Source: Sarcophilus harrisii (Eukaryota; Chordata; Mammalia; Dasyuromorphia; Dasyuridae). Taken from it: a stretch of DNA of 64,000 nucleotides. Below the pieces are notes generated by a model. The model was not told where the DNA came from. It saw only the letters and a program-made list of their open reading frames with translations, and ran no database searches. The position numbers were made by a program, and so were the translations under genes. Below, piece by piece: positions 22,651 through 34,838 of the stretch. The first letter of the stretch is position 1. Each line of letters begins with the position of its first letter. Location: the NCBI RefSeq assembly GCF_902635505.1, contig NC_045427.1, positions 53,780,539-53,844,538 on the forward strand. Reading direction: 5' to 3'.

Positions 22651-24889
22651 GAGAGAGAATCATTGAGCATGTAATATTATTGTCATTTACTAGATTCATT
22701 TAGAACTGGCACAGACCTACAGTCACTGGATGCAAGAGGATGGGAAGTCCTGGAAAGAATAGGGAGACTAGATCTTAAGACAGAGATGGAATCTAATCAG
22801 CTCCATTACCGGCTTTCTTTTAAATTGATTACAGTAAAGAGTCACAGGTAGTCAACGAATGAATACCCTCTATCTTCTATTTCCCAGCAAACCCATTTGT
22901 AAATCATCACCATATCTTTTATGGCCTTGTTGGCTCTGAATATAGTTTATAAACACTGACACATGCAGTTCTGTCCTTTGGCTGAATCAGAACCCCAAAA
23001 AGGAAGACCAATGTGGACATCTGAAGAAATCATAATGAATATTGTGTGTATATATACATGTATACACATATATGTATGCATAACTATGACTACATTTGTA
23101 TGCATGTATATATTCATATATACCCATATATACTATTGAATGGTTAAACACATTTCAGAAAATTTCTCAGAAAATGGTGGCCTTAGGGGCAGTTAGGTGG
23201 GATAGTGGGTAAAGCAGGGGCTCTGGATCGACCCATGTTCAAATCCAGCCTCAGACACTTACTAGCTAGTGTGACCCTGAGCGTACCACTTAACCTGGAT
23301 TACCTTCAACTTGTATTCAAATCTGGCTTGCTGCTTGGATTGCTTCCAAAGAACAAGTATGGCTTTGCCCAAATTTCAAGGTGTAGGCAGGACAATGTGT
23401 CTAGGAAACTTAAATTCAACAATTATCAAGTGCTGACTGTATGCAAGGCACAGTGCTACTGTACAGGTACAAAGATAAAGTTCTTGTCTTAAAGGGGTAC
23501 CTTGCCTATTGGGGTGGGGGTGGGGAGTTCAATGGTAAGTGTTTGTTGAATTAAGCTGGGTCCCAATTCTTTGCTCTGCCAGAGTGGTAATTTCAGGGAA
23601 GTCACTTGAACCCGGTGGGCTGCAGTCTCCTCAAGTGTAAAGTGAGCCAGGTGGATCTGATAATCTCTGGGGTTTCTGCCATCTCCAGCAGTCCACTGGG
23701 CAGATAGCTGTTGATAGATTTTTGGGGGAAGAAAAAATAGGGAAGGCACAGGGGACCTAAGTATAGTGAGCAGGGGGAAGTTGAGTTGAACACACAGAGC
23801 TGGTCCTCATACCTGGCCCCAGCAGCAGATTATTTGGGGGCAGAATTGCCTGAGTACATGTTAACTTGGAGAAGGGTCCAGGTCATCACCCCATGGAAGA
23901 GTATGAACGATCTATGCAGATGGCAAGGCAAGGAGGCATGGGCAAGGCATGATCTGGGCATGGGCTCAACACTTGGAAGAGGAGGTCTTTAAGATTCAAT
24001 TTCCTGGATGGAGTGAATCCAGAGGAAAATACAAGCAGGTTTTATCCGAAGGTTTTACTCCAGATCCCACCGCAGGAGAGTGAAAAGGACAATGGCTGTA
24101 GATCCAGAGGACGTGAGTTCAAATTCGAGCTCTGCTAACTACCGGGTGACCCCCAGGACCAAAAACTTGCTCTCTCTGGGTCCCAAGTTCATGCTCTACA
24201 AAAGCGGGGATTGAAGAAGATGGCTAAGATCCCTGCTACCTCGAAATTCTATGGCCTAAGTGCAGGAATCTAGCGTTTAAGCTCCGTGCCCTCCCCCGAG
24301 CTACTTGATCGGTTCTTCAGGGGCTACCCTGGCAATTCTGGGTAACGGGAGGGGAGGAGGGAGGAAGAGAGGGGAGGCGGTTTCTGACTATGGACTGGCA
24401 GTTCTCTCTCTACCTCCCCCACATATACCCACACAGCCAAATCCAAAGCCTTGCCTCTGCCAAAAAATACCCACTTACCCACATCCACCCAGCCATCCAC
24501 CCAAAGCAACCAACCGAGGTTCCTTCCAAGATCCTAAACATTCATGAAAACAGCTACTGCGTACAGGCTAGGGGAGAGACAAAGTTTGGATAAAACACTA
24601 ACCCTGCTCTCCAGTAGCCTGCAGTCTAGTCCAAGGACGAGACACAATGGAACACAGAAGAAAAATCTGTATTGAATAGATTCGGGGGGATTTACTTTAA
24701 CCCAAAATACACAACTGGATCATTAAGATTCACATTCTCGTAGGGGGCTGGGCTCCAGACGTGCCAACCCAGGCAGAGGTAAGAAAGGATGGAGGGGGAG
24801 GGAGGGGTATCGGCCAGCTGAAAGGCAGGGACAAAGATTCTGGGTCCAAGCGGGACCTCTGACTGCAAAGGGAATTGGGGCGGGGGAGG
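22651..24889 (-). other. KLHL36: KLHL36 intron 1
   Basis: It holds a TA/CA-rich patch (about 23040-23135), a MAR1-like SINE (23186-23312), a piece of long repeat (about 23405-23480), MIR (about 23560-23680) and a well-kept MIR3 on the plus strand (about 24088-24255). About 22660-23030 and 23690-24080 show nothing clear. Minus-strand GG/GTAAGT near 24475 is a possible exon 1 donor. Confidence 0.6.
23186..23312 (+). repeat. MAR1-like marsupial CORE-SINE
   Basis: GGGGCAGTTAGGTGGGATAG is followed by TTCAAATCCAGCCTCAGACA; the usual A tail is not clear. Confidence 0.75.
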
Positions 24890-25270
24890 CGTCCATGCTT
24901 TGCGAGGGGGGCAGCTGGGACAAGGGATGCAGAGTGAGAAGGGAGGGAGGAAGGGCAGGAGGTTCGGGAGCTGGCACCGGGGCCAAGAGGACCAACCTGG
25001 GGAGGTGAGCGCTGCGCGGGCGGTCACCGCTACAGACTGGCCGGAGCAGCTCCGCCGGCGCCCGCGCTGGATCCCGATCCCCGGCCGGAGCGGCCGGGCG
25101 GCGGCGGCAGCGCGGCCGGCCCTCCGCCGGCTCGGTCCACAGCCATGGCTCCGCCAGGAAGTGCTGGGCCGAGTGAAGCGAAGGCCGGGCCAATGAGCGC
25201 GCGGGGAGCGAGGGGCGGGGGCCCTGGAAGAGGTGGGCTCAGGGGGCCAGTGACGCCGGGCCGGGCCAAA
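24890..25270 (-). promoter_or_regulatory. KLHL36: KLHL36 CpG-island promoter and probable non-coding exon 1
   Basis: This is the only dense CpG cluster near the 5' side of KLHL36 and lies 2.3 kb upstream of the start-codon exon. Read on the minus strand it has an ATTGG (inverted CCAAT, NF-Y type) box near 25190, then an ACTTCC ETS-type site and a GCCATGG near 25146-25160. No TATA box was seen, which fits a housekeeping-type gene. The exon 1 donor could not be fixed: candidates include a good GG/GTAAGT near 24475 and weaker ones near 25000 and 25030. Confidence 0.75.
25030..25146 (-). other. Possible upstream ORF in the KLHL36 leader
   Basis: On the minus strand an ATG at 25146 with G at -3 and G at +4 opens a 38-codon frame (MAVDRAGGGPAAL onward, Ala/Gly/Pro-rich) that stops at 25030. 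If transcription starts upstream of 25146, ribosomes would meet this ATG before the KLHL36 start. It is probably a leader uORF rather than a functional peptide; amino-acid composition simply follows the GC-rich island. Confidence 0.35.
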
Positions 25271-25610
25271 CAACCGACCCGGGCCGTCCCCCCTTCCCCC
25301 CCGTTTTCCCCTGTTTTTGCCCCCCACCCCCCCTTTCCATTTTTCCCCCTTTTTTCCCTTTTTTTTCCCCACTTCCCCTTCCTTTTCCTCCTCCTCTCCT
25401 TTCCTTTTCCCCCCCCCCCCTTTTGCCCTGTTTTTCCCCCCTCTTTCCTCCCTTCCCTTTTTCCCCCTTTCCCCCTTTTACCCCCCTTTTTTTTTTAAAC
25501 CAAAACCTTTCCAAGGGGGCCATAGGGGAACTGGGAAAGCCCCTTTCCCTTTTAAGTTCCCAGGGTCCCCCTCTCCCCCACCCCCAATTCAGAAACAGAT
25601 CCATATTCCT
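25271..25610. other. C/T-homopolymer tract beside the CpG island, possibly poor-quality sequence
   Basis: Runs of C and T of three to thirteen bases dominate 25280-25500, then 25500-25580 shows stretched runs of A, C, G and T. The texture differs from the purine microsatellites elsewhere and looks like a low-quality read end. No gene here; the open frames on both strands are artefacts of composition. Confidence 0.6.
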
Positions 25611-28600
25611 ATGTGATGGGTATGAAGTGACTTAGAATCTTAGAATGATAGAATCAGAGCTGGAAAAGATCTCAAAAGTCACATAAGGAAAATGAGGCAG
25701 GCCTCCTGAGGGATTGTATTTGCCTTTCTTTGCATTTCAAGCTTGTTTACTGACAGAATAATTGGCTCAAAAAGAGACTTCCCAAGTGTCCTCAGCTAAT
25801 ACAGGTGTAGGAGAGCCAGTATTTGAACCCAGATTCTCAGACTCCAAATCCCTCTGAATCCCTCGCTGCCCGAGTGCTCATTGGCCCAGCCTTCGCTTCA
25901 CTCGGCTCTCCATGATGCAGGCTCTCACTACTAAGTGCTAGAGACTGAAGTTGATCCCATGCTATCAGTTCTAAGACCAGTTGTCTTTCCAGGTCACCTT
26001 CTGAGAAATAACTGTAAACTACAGAAGATGCAATGCAAACAGTAAATATTCCAATTTTCGTGGCTAAGTCAGAATATGAACCAAGGCCAGTCAAGTCAGT
26101 AACCATTTATCCAGTGCTACTTTGTTGCAGGTACAATGCCAAGTCCTGGGGGCTACAAAGAAAGGTAAAAGATAGTTTCGGCTCTGAAAGAGCTGGCAAA
26201 AGTAAAAGGAAAGAGAAATACAAACAACTATATAAAAACAAAGTATTCTTTCCTCCATTCTAGGTCATCCCACTGAAGCTCCACAAGTAGCTAATAATAG
26301 GGATGTAATTCTAGGCAGAGACAGGGAAAGGTGATGCAATTTTTATGACCCCCCCCCTTTTTTTTAAATCATTGGAAATCTTGGCTATTTCTGTGTTATT
26401 GCCAGGTTTTTGTTTGTCTGTTTTGTCCCATACCTATGATTTCATAGTATAGGAAACTCCCAGGTGAGAAAACTCTGTTTATCCAAGCAGATCAGCATAT
26501 TTTACAATTTAGAGTTGCCTAGGGAATTGTAATGTTGACTTGTCCAGGATTATATAATATGTGTCAGTGGCAGGAACCTGGACTCTGGGCCAGCTCCTTA
26601 AGCACTCTTCTGACAGGTTGTGCCTCACTTTTTTTCAAACTGCATGATTGCCAACAGTTATAACTTTTGTCCCCCAAGAGTCTTTGACCCAAAAGGCCTG
26701 ACCTTTCTTCTGTAGAATTTTTCCTGCTTTCTTGGTGGGACTCAGTTTTTTCTAACCTGGGAGAATCCTGGTTTATAGATGGTAGGATTGGGAAGGGATT
26801 TCAAAAACTACCTAGTATAATCTGCTCGTATTACAGAGGCGGAAACTGAGGCTCAGAAAGATTCAAGAAAGTACCTAAGAAGTGCCGGAGCTGAAATCAA
26901 AAACAGGTCATTAGATTCCTGACCCTATGATGTATCCACTGTACCATACTGCTTTACTGATATTAGGTATCCAAATCTGAATGGCAAACACTAAGTACAT
27001 AGCTCAGGGATCTGGGGTCATGTTGGCAGCAGACTGAATTAGGCACATTGGGAAAAGATCCTTCTGGATTCATATAGGCAGTCCTGAGCCTCAAACTTCT
27101 CTGATCAGTGACTTAGGGAACAGATGGCTTGGATTCATAGAGCTCTTTAAAGTTTGCAAAACACTCTACAAATATCATTTTACTTTATCTTCATCAAAGA
27201 AAAAAACAACCAGGGAAGTAGTTTGCTCCTATCCTCTTGTTCATCTATCCCTTGTTCTTGAAGATGACCAATGACATCACTACAGAGATGTCTTGACTCA
27301 CTTGTGAAATATGATGTGGAAACAGAGGCAGCTGGAGGTTAGAATGATTTGCTCAGAATCACAGCTAGCGAGACCAGATTTAAATTTAGGTCTTCCTGAC
27401 TGCAGGATCAAGTCCAGTCAAGTTCACAAGCATTTAAGAACCTCCTGTGTCCCAGGAAGAGTACTAAGAGCTAGATATGAAAAGAAAAACAAAACAAAAC
27501 AAACAAACAAAAATAAATAAAAAAAGTTCCTGCTCTCAAGAAGCTCATAGTCCAAAGAGAGAGAAGATGCACAAACGTCTATGTAGATTTTGTACAACTG
27601 AGATATATATGATATAAATTGGAGATAAGTACAGAGGGGAAAAAACCAGTAAAGGCCTTTTACAGAAGAAAGCCAGGGAAGGTGAGATGGAGTTCCAGGG
27701 ATGGGGTAGATGGACTATCTTTTCCCAAGAATAATAAGACATTGTTACTGCAGCTAATGATGCAGTGGATGTAGCACTGTACATGGAATCAGGAAGAACT
27801 GAGTTAAAATCTAACTTCAGATACTAGTTATGTGACCCTGTTTATTTCTGTATGTCTCATTTACCTCATCTGTAAATTGGGTATCACACTGGTATTTACT
27901 TCCTAAGGTTGTTTGTGAGGATCATATGAGATAATAATAATAAAAAACTTAGCGAAGTACCTGGCACTTTTGTAAGCACTATATAAATATTTGATGATGA
28001 TCATCTCAGAAAAATGAAGAGGTAAATTGTAAGAAGACAGGAGAGGAAGGAGGGGTTCAAGTTTTGGAGAGCTTTGAATGTCATGCAGAGGATTTTATAA
28101 CTGATCTTGGAGGTGATAAGATAGCCACTGAAGTTTATTGAATGGGGTGTGCAATGAAACAATCAGCCCTGAGCTTTAGGAAGATGGATTTGACAGTTGA
28201 TTGGAGGATGACTGAATGTGGGGGAGAGACCTGAGGCAGGGAGTCCAAACAGTAGGTCATTGCAAATAGCATTGTTCCTGCAATCAAATTTAACACAAAA
28301 GGAAGCTGAGAAAGTGGGGCGAGTAGTGGGCTGGGGGCATGTTACTGAAATCCACAGAAGCATATAGCTAGCTAGGTGAGAAATGATTTGGTTGCCTTTG
28401 TTGTTGCTCAGTGGTGTCTGACTCTATGTGATCCTGGACTTTGTCCATTGGATTTTCTAGGCAAAGATACTGGAGGGGTTTGCCATTTGCTCTTTTATAG
28501 ATGAGAAACTGAAGCAAATAGGAGTTGAGTGATTTGTTCAGGGTCACAGCCCTAGTATTTGGATTTAGACTCAGATCTTCTGATTCTAGTGTGTCCCAGT

Positions 28601-28880
28601 GCTTTATCTACTACACCATTTACCTGCCCCTGTTTACTCTTACTGAAGTTCTAAGAGGATCTCTTCATCTCTATGTTCTCCTGTCTGACACTAGGGTTAC
28701 CAGGGCTGATGGGTACTTATGAAACGTGAGTTTCAGGTTTGAAGTGGTCAGAAATGAGAGATCCAAAGAAGATACAGCTTAACTTCCCTAATGGAGGTTT
28801 AGTTCTTCAGAGTGATTAAGGTCTTGCCTATGATCACAAGCTAGTAACTGAAAGAGCAAACACAGATTTGCACACCAAAT
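25611..28880. repeat. Repeat-dense DNA upstream of KLHL36
   Basis: Contents: MIR3 (about 25635-25855 minus), long interspersed repeat of unnamed family (about 26095-26260 and 27420-28240), MIR-type (about 26420-26640), MIR3 (about 26770-26960 minus), a SINE beginning GTTCTTGAAGATGACCAATG (about 27245-27405), MIR (about 27770-27990 plus) and a 240-bp SINE (28397-28630 minus). No gene seen. Confidence 0.6.
25860..25906 (-). repeat. Inverted 47-nt copy of the KLHL36 promoter segment 25168-25214
   Basis: The reverse complement matches 25168-25214 without gaps at 43 of 47 positions, including the CCAAT box and GAGTGAAGCGAAGGC. Two of four differences are CpG losses. The copies face each other across 645 bp. 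Confidence 0.85.
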
Positions 28881-28882
28881 TG

Positions 28883-29110
28883 GTTTTTTTAAAGGGTTTT
28901 TAAAAATTTATTTTAAAATAGTTTTTTATTTTTCCAAATACATGCAAAGGTAGTTTTCAACATTCATTTTTGCAAAACTTTGTGTTCTATATTTTTCTTA
29001 TTCCCCCCTCACTCCCTTCTCCTAAAAAGCAAGCAATCTGATATAGGTTAAACACTTGCAATTCGTCTAAATCTATGTCCATAATGGTCATGCTGTGTAA
29101 GAAAAACCAG
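28883..29110 (-). mobile_element. LINE-1 3' UTR fragment (older subfamily)
   Basis: Carries TTTTTCCAAATACATGCAAA and TTTTGCAAAACTTTGTGTTC, shared with the other 3' ends. 5'-truncated. Confidence 0.7.
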
Positions 29111-31100
29111 TATTTCAAGGGTTCTTGTAAAAACACTGGTACATAGTTGCAAGATTTACTATTACTCATGCGAATTAGTCTGATGGAAATACCAGTTGGA
29201 CTTGACTTAATACTAGCAATCAATCCTTTCTTAATCAACATTTCAAGACAATACAAATATCATTCTTTCTAGAAACAAACCATCAACTTGATTTCCTAAA
29301 GGTCCACATAAGAATGGCTTATATCAAGTGTCCAAAAACTTCTCTTTTTACGTAGTAAGAGGTCATGTGGGAACATTTGATAAATTTCCCATCAAGAAGC
29401 ACTGCCCTCAGTAGAATACAAGAGATGCTTAGAGTCTCAAGTAATAGGGAATAGTGAATACAGGAGCCTCCCTTCATCTCAGCTTTGGCTAGATTTATAC
29501 AGCTCTAAAACTCAGTGGGGAAACATTAACTAAACTCAAATTCTGGTTTATAATTTATTACATAATTTGTTTACCACATACTCTGGTTAGTGGTTTATTA
29601 CTAAACTAATGCTGAAGTTGTTTATATTATTTTCCTATCGTTGGTCCACTCTATCAGGAATCCGTGTATGATTATCAGTTCTTTGGGTGAACATATGTTG
29701 CTTACCAAATTATGCCACACAAATGCTTATTCTAATAAAATGAAAAACAGCTTATGTAAGCTATTCAGTCACAAAATGGAATAGGTTATGCTAAGTTAAT
29801 AAAGTTATTTTTACTGTAGATCTTAGCTATTTGTGTGTCATGGACCAATTTGGCAATCTAGTGAATCTTTTGGACCCCTACTCAGAATCATGTTTTTAAA
29901 CACATAAAGTAAAAATGTATAGATTATAAAGGAAACATTAAATCATTAAAATGCAGTTATCAAAAACTTTTTTCCAAGTAAGGTCATAAGGACAGCTAGA
30001 TGGCACAGTAGATAGGGTGCTAGTCCTGGAGTCAAGTTCAAAGAGCCTGAGTTCAAATCCAGAATTAGAAGCTGTGTGCTTCTTGGAAAGTCACTTAATC
30101 CCGATTGCCTTGACAAAAGAAAAATAGGTCATGGATCCCAGGTTAAGAATCCCTGTATTATGTAATCTGGATCTGATTCTAACTACAGGCAGCAATCCTC
30201 AAAAATTTAAAGGTACCAACTGGGTATCTTGATAGGCAGCAGAAAGACAAAAAAAAAATGGTCTCTGATCTCAAGATTATACTTTATTTGGAAACTATGG
30301 ATCCATATAAGCAAATACAAAATAATTCAAAATAAATCCAAGACCATTTTTGGTTTGGGGAGTAGAAAAGCACAAAGAATTGTAGGAAATCAGGAAAGCC
30401 CTTCATTTAATCAATTTAGTTCCCAGTTGGTGTCAAGCACAATGTTAGCCTCCTACTTTATGTAGGAGGTGGTACTTGAGCTGAGTTTTGAAAGAAAGTA
30501 AGGATTCTAAGGGGACAACTAGGTAGCACAGTGTATGACGCACCAATCTGGAGTTAGAAAGACCTGAATTCAAATGCAGCCTGTGTGATCTTGGCTAAGT
30601 CCCTTCATCTGTTTATCTCATCTATAAAATGAGCTGGAAGGAAGTGTTTTCCACTTCCACTTCTTACTTTTATATCTTTGCCAAGAAAACCCTAGATGGG
30701 GTCATAAAGAATCAGACATGATTGAAGACAACTGAACAAGGTATTCTAAGAGTTGGAGTTGAGGAGAGAGGAAATTCCAAGAAGAATCCATAGCCTGTGC
30801 AAAAGTACACAGAAAAAGAAAGTGAGTGTAACAATGGTAGGTATTATTGTGGGGGACTCAAGAGGCAGCTCATCTTCCCTTTTTCCTTTGCTTCCTTCAG
30901 TCTCACCTAGTTAAAGCAAATAATTCACTTTTTACACTAGGGTAATATAATGGACAACGGATTTGGTGGTAGGAAGAATAATAATAATATTAATAATAGC
31001 TTGCATTTATATAGTGCTAGGCTCTTACCAAGTACTCTATAGTTATGGTCTCATTTGGTTGTCACAACAAGTGTAGGAGTTATATGTTATTATTTCCCTT
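29111..31100. other. Mixed unique DNA and SINEs
   Basis: About 29130-29820 shows no recognisable repeat and may be single-copy. Then come a possible hAT remnant (about 29830-29970), a MAR1-like SINE (29990-30125), long-repeat pieces (about 30400-30510 and 30740-30840) and a 240-bp SINE (30513-30740 plus). No gene seen. Confidence 0.5.
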
Positions 31101-31107
31101 ATTTTTT

Positions 31108-31390
31108 TGTTTTTGTTTTTTTTAAGTTAAAGCTTTTCATTTTCAAAATATATACATAGATAATTTTCAACATTCATCCTTACAAAACCTTGTGTTCTGA
31201 TTTTTTTCCCTTCCTTCCCCCCTAGAAGGCAAGTGAGCCAATATATGTTAAACATGTATATTCTATACATATTTCCACAAATTTCATGCTGCACACACAA
31301 AAAAATCAGATCAAAAAGGGAAAGAAATGAGAAAGAAAATAAAATGCAAGCAAACAATAACAAAAAGAGTAAAAATACTACTTCCACATT
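31108..31390 (-). mobile_element. LINE-1 3' UTR fragment (older subfamily)
   Basis: Same block as at 10619, with CCTTACAAAACCTTGTGTTC and ATCAGATCAAAAAGGGAAAG. Poly-T at the low-coordinate side. Confidence 0.7.
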
Positions 31391-31409
31391 CAGTTCCCAC
31401 TGTCCCCTC

Positions 31410-31545
31410 TCTTGGGTTAATAAACTAAGATTTATTAGTGCAAAACAGGGCATGACTAGTTAGCATTACATCCAAGAAAGATCTGAGGGTTTCAGTGGAC
31501 GACAAGTTCAGTGAGTTGATATTGTGATATGGTAGGCACAAAAGC
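31410..31545 (+). repeat. 136-bp inverted copy of 36861-36996 (CR1/L3-like LINE piece)
   Basis: The reverse complement of 36861-36996 matches with about six differences in 136 bp. The sequence resembles the 5'-side or ORF region of CR1/L3-type LINEs seen in reverse (block near CTCAGATCTTTC). It is abruptly joined to SINE sequence at 31546. Confidence 0.8.
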
Positions 31546-31566
31546 CTCTTTGTTGATCCTCTTTGG

Positions 31567-31599
<33 letters not shown>

Positions 31600-34500
31600 T
31601 TAATAGCCTTTAATTTACAGGATATATACATGGGTAACTTTACAGCATTAACAATTGCCAAACCTCTTGTTCCAATTTTTCACCTCTTACCCCCCACCCC
31701 TCCCTAAATGGCAGGATGACCAGTAGATGTTAAATATATTAAAATATAACTTAGATACACAATAAGTATACATGACCAAAATATTATTTTGCTGTACAAA
31801 AGAATCAGACTCTGAATTATTGTACAATTAGCTTGTGAAGGAAATCAAAGATGCAGGTGTGCATAAATATAGGGACTGGGAATTCAATGTAATGGTTTTT
31901 AGTCATCTCCCAGAGTTCTTTTTCTGGGTATAGCTAGCTCAGTTCATTACTGCTCCATTAGAAATGATTTGGTTGATCTCGTTGCTGAGGATGGCCTGAT
32001 CCATCAGGACTGGTCATCATCTAGTATTGTTGTTGAAGTATATAATGATCTCCTGGTCCTGCTCATTTCACTTAGCATCAGTTCGTGTAAGTCTCTCCAG
32101 GCCTTTCTGAAATCATCCTGTTGGTCATTTCTTACAGAACAGTAATATTCCATAATTTTCATATACCACAATTTATTCAGCCATTCTCCAACTGATGGAC
32201 ATCCATTCAGTTTCCAGTTTCTAGCCACTACAAAAAGGGCTGCCACAAACATTCGTGCACATACAGGTCCCTTTCCCTTCTTTATAATCTCTTTGGGATA
32301 TAATCCCAGTAGTAACACTGCTGGATCAAAGGATATGCACAGTTTGATAACTTTTTGAGCATAGTTCCAAACTACTCTCCAAAATGGTTGGATCTGTTCA
32401 CAACTCCACCAACAATGAATCAATGTCCCAGTTTTCCCACATCCCTCCAACAATCATCATTATTTTTCCTGTCATCTTAGCCAATCTGACAGGTGTGTAG
32501 TGGTATCTTAGAGTTGTCTTAATTTGCATTTCTCTGATTAATAATGACTTGGAGCATCTTTTCATATGACTAGAAATAGTTTCAATTTCTTCATCTGAGA
32601 ATTGTCTGTTCATATCCTTTGACCATTTTTCAATTGGAGAATGGCTTGATTTTTTATAAATTAGAGTTAATTTCTATATATTTTGGAAATGAGGCCTTTA
32701 TCAGAACCTTTGACTGTAAAAATATTTTCCCAGTTTATTGCTTCCTTCTAATCTTGTCTGCATTAGTTTTGTTTGTGCAAAACTTTTCAGTTTGGTATAA
32801 TCGAAATTTTCTATTTTGTGATCAGTAATGATCTCTAGTTCTGCTTTTGGTCATAAAAACCTTCCCTTCCACAGGTCTGAGAGGTAAACTATCCTATGTT
32901 CCTCTAATTTATTAATAATTTCATTCTTTATGCCTAGGTCATGAACCCATTTTGACCTTATCTTGGTGTACGGCAGTTAAGTATGGATCAATGCCTAGTT
33001 TCTGCCATATTAGTTTCCAATTTTCCCAGCAATTTTTATCAAACAGTAAGTTCTTATCCCAAAAGCTGGGATCTTTGGGTTTGTCAAAGACTAGGTTGCT
33101 ATATTTGTTGACTGTTTTATCCCTTGAACCTAATCTATTCCACTGATCAACTAATCTATTCCTTAGCCAATACCAAATAGTTTTGGTAACTGCTGCTCTA
33201 TAGTATAGTTTTAGATCTGGTACAGCTAAGCCACCATCATTTGATTTTTTTTTATTAATTCCTTGAAATTCTGGACCTTTTGTTTTTCCATATGAACTTT
33301 GTTGTTATTTTTCTAGGTCATTAAAATAGTTTTTGGGAGTCTGATTGGTATAGGCTAAATAAATAGATTAGTTTAGGTAATATTGTCATCTTTATTATAT
33401 TTGCTCGCCCTATCCAAGAGCATTTAATATTTTTCCAATTGGTTAGATCAGACTTAATTTGTGTGAAAAGTGGTCTGTAATTTTGCTCATAAAGTTTCTG
33501 ATTTTCCCTTGGCAGATAGATTCCTAAATATTTTATATTATCAGTAGTTACTTTAAATGGAATTTCTCTTTGTAACTCTGACTGTTGGATTTTGTTAGTG
33601 ATATATAAGAATGCTGATGACTTATGTGGGTTTATTTTATAACCAGCAACTTTGCTAAAGTTGTGGATTATTTCTAATAACTTTTAGCAGAATCTCTGGG
33701 GTTCTCTAAGTATACCTATCATGTCATCGGCAAAGAGTGATAATTTGGCTTCCTCATTGCCTATTCTTATTCCTTTAATCTCTTTCTCAGCTCTTATTGC
33801 TATAGCTAGCTTTCTAATACAATATTAAATAGTAACGGTGATAGTGGGCAACCTTGTTTCACTCCAGATCTTATTGGGAATGGTTGCAGTTTGTCTCCAT
33901 TACATATGATGCTTACTGATGGTTTTAAATAGATGCTGCTGATTATTTTAAGGAAAAGTCCATTTATTCCTATACTCTCAAGTGTTTTTATAGGAATGGA
34001 TGTTGGATTTTATCAAATGCTTTTTCTGCATCTATTGAGATGATCATATGGTTTTTGTTAATTTGGTTATTGACATGGCCAATTATATTGATAGTTTTCC
34101 TAATATTGAACCAGCCCTGCATTCCTGGTATAAATCCTACTTGATCATAGTGTATTATCTTGGAGATGATTTTCTTAGTCTTTTGCTAATATCTTATTTA
34201 AGATTTTAGCATCAATATTCATTAGGAGATTGGTCTATAATTTTCTTTCTGTTTTCAGCCTACCTGGTTTAGGTATCAGTACCATGTCTGTGTCATAGAA
34301 GGAATTTGGTAGGACTCCTTCATTCCCTATTTTATCAAATAATTTATATAGCATTGGGGCCAATTGTTCTTTAAATGTTTGGTAAAATTCACATGTAAAT
34401 CCATCTGGTCCTGGGGATTTTTTCTTAGGAGTTGTTTAATTGCCTGTTCTATTTCTTTTTCTGAAATGGGACTATTCAAGCAATTTACTTCTTCCTCTGT

Positions 34501-34838
34501 TAGTCTGGGAAGTCTGTATTTTTGGAGGTAGTCATCCATTTCACTTAGGTTATCAAATTTATTGGCATAAAGTTGAGCAAAATAACTCCTTATTATTTCT
34601 CTAATTTCCTCTTCATTGGTGGAAAGTTCTCCCTTTTCATTTTTAAGACTTTTTAAGGTTTTCTTGATAGAGATACTGGAATGGTTTGCCATTTCCTTCT
34701 CCAGTTCATTTTTTACCAATGATTAAGCTGAAGCAAACAAGGTGAAGTGATGCCCAGAATCACACAGCTAGTAAGTGTCTGAGGCAGGATTTGAATTCAG
34801 GTTTCCTGACTCCAGGTCCTATGATCTAGTTAACTGTG
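31546..34838 (-). repeat. 240-bp SINE split by a LINE-1 insertion
   Basis: 31546-31568 reads CTCTTTGTTGATCCTCTTTG then GGG, matching the part of the SINE that precedes GGTTTTCTTG; the SINE resumes at about 34656 and runs to 34838. The LINE-1 lies exactly between, so it inserted into the SINE. Confidence 0.7.
31569..34652 (-). mobile_element. 5'-truncated LINE-1, 3.1 kb
   Basis: A 29-nt poly-T (31569-31597) is the reverse of its poly-A tail. Above it comes the 3' UTR, then ORF2 in broken frames. The C-terminal part (31990-32453) reads HCWWSCEQIQPFWRVVWNYA and later LLLGLYPKEI, CPSVGEWLNKLWYMKIMEYY, as in mammalian LINE-1 ORF2. The upstream end (34327-34650) reads [20 protein letters not shown] and [17 protein letters not shown], just before the reverse-transcriptase core. 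The endonuclease, ORF1 and 5' UTR are missing. Open segments are interrupted by stops and frame shifts, so it is dead. Confidence 0.92.

Larger units (their letters stand above)
3816..25214 (-). other. KLHL36: KLHL36 gene (kelch-like family member 36), whole locus in window
   Basis: The gene runs on the minus strand from a CpG-island promoter near 25.2 kb to a TGA stop at 3816-3818. Coding exons are 22589-22530, 12158-11085, 8790-8633 and 4371-3816, with introns of about 10.4, 2.3 and 4.3 kb between them. Every junction has GT/AG and the reading frame is kept throughout, giving 615 codons. The order BTB, BACK, Kelch repeats is that of Kelch-like CUL3 adaptors, which bring substrates to a cullin-3 RING ubiquitin ligase; the substrate of KLHL36 is not evident from sequence. 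The protein matches recalled human KLHL36 almost residue for residue, so the gene name is secure. The upper end of the span is approximate because the non-coding first exon and start site were not resolved. Confidence 0.9.

Noticed and set aside
24692-25372. 226-codon open frame on the minus strand in the CpG island
   Set aside because: Composition simply follows GC-rich DNA (Arg, Pro, Ala, Gly); no domain, and it overlaps the leader of KLHL36.
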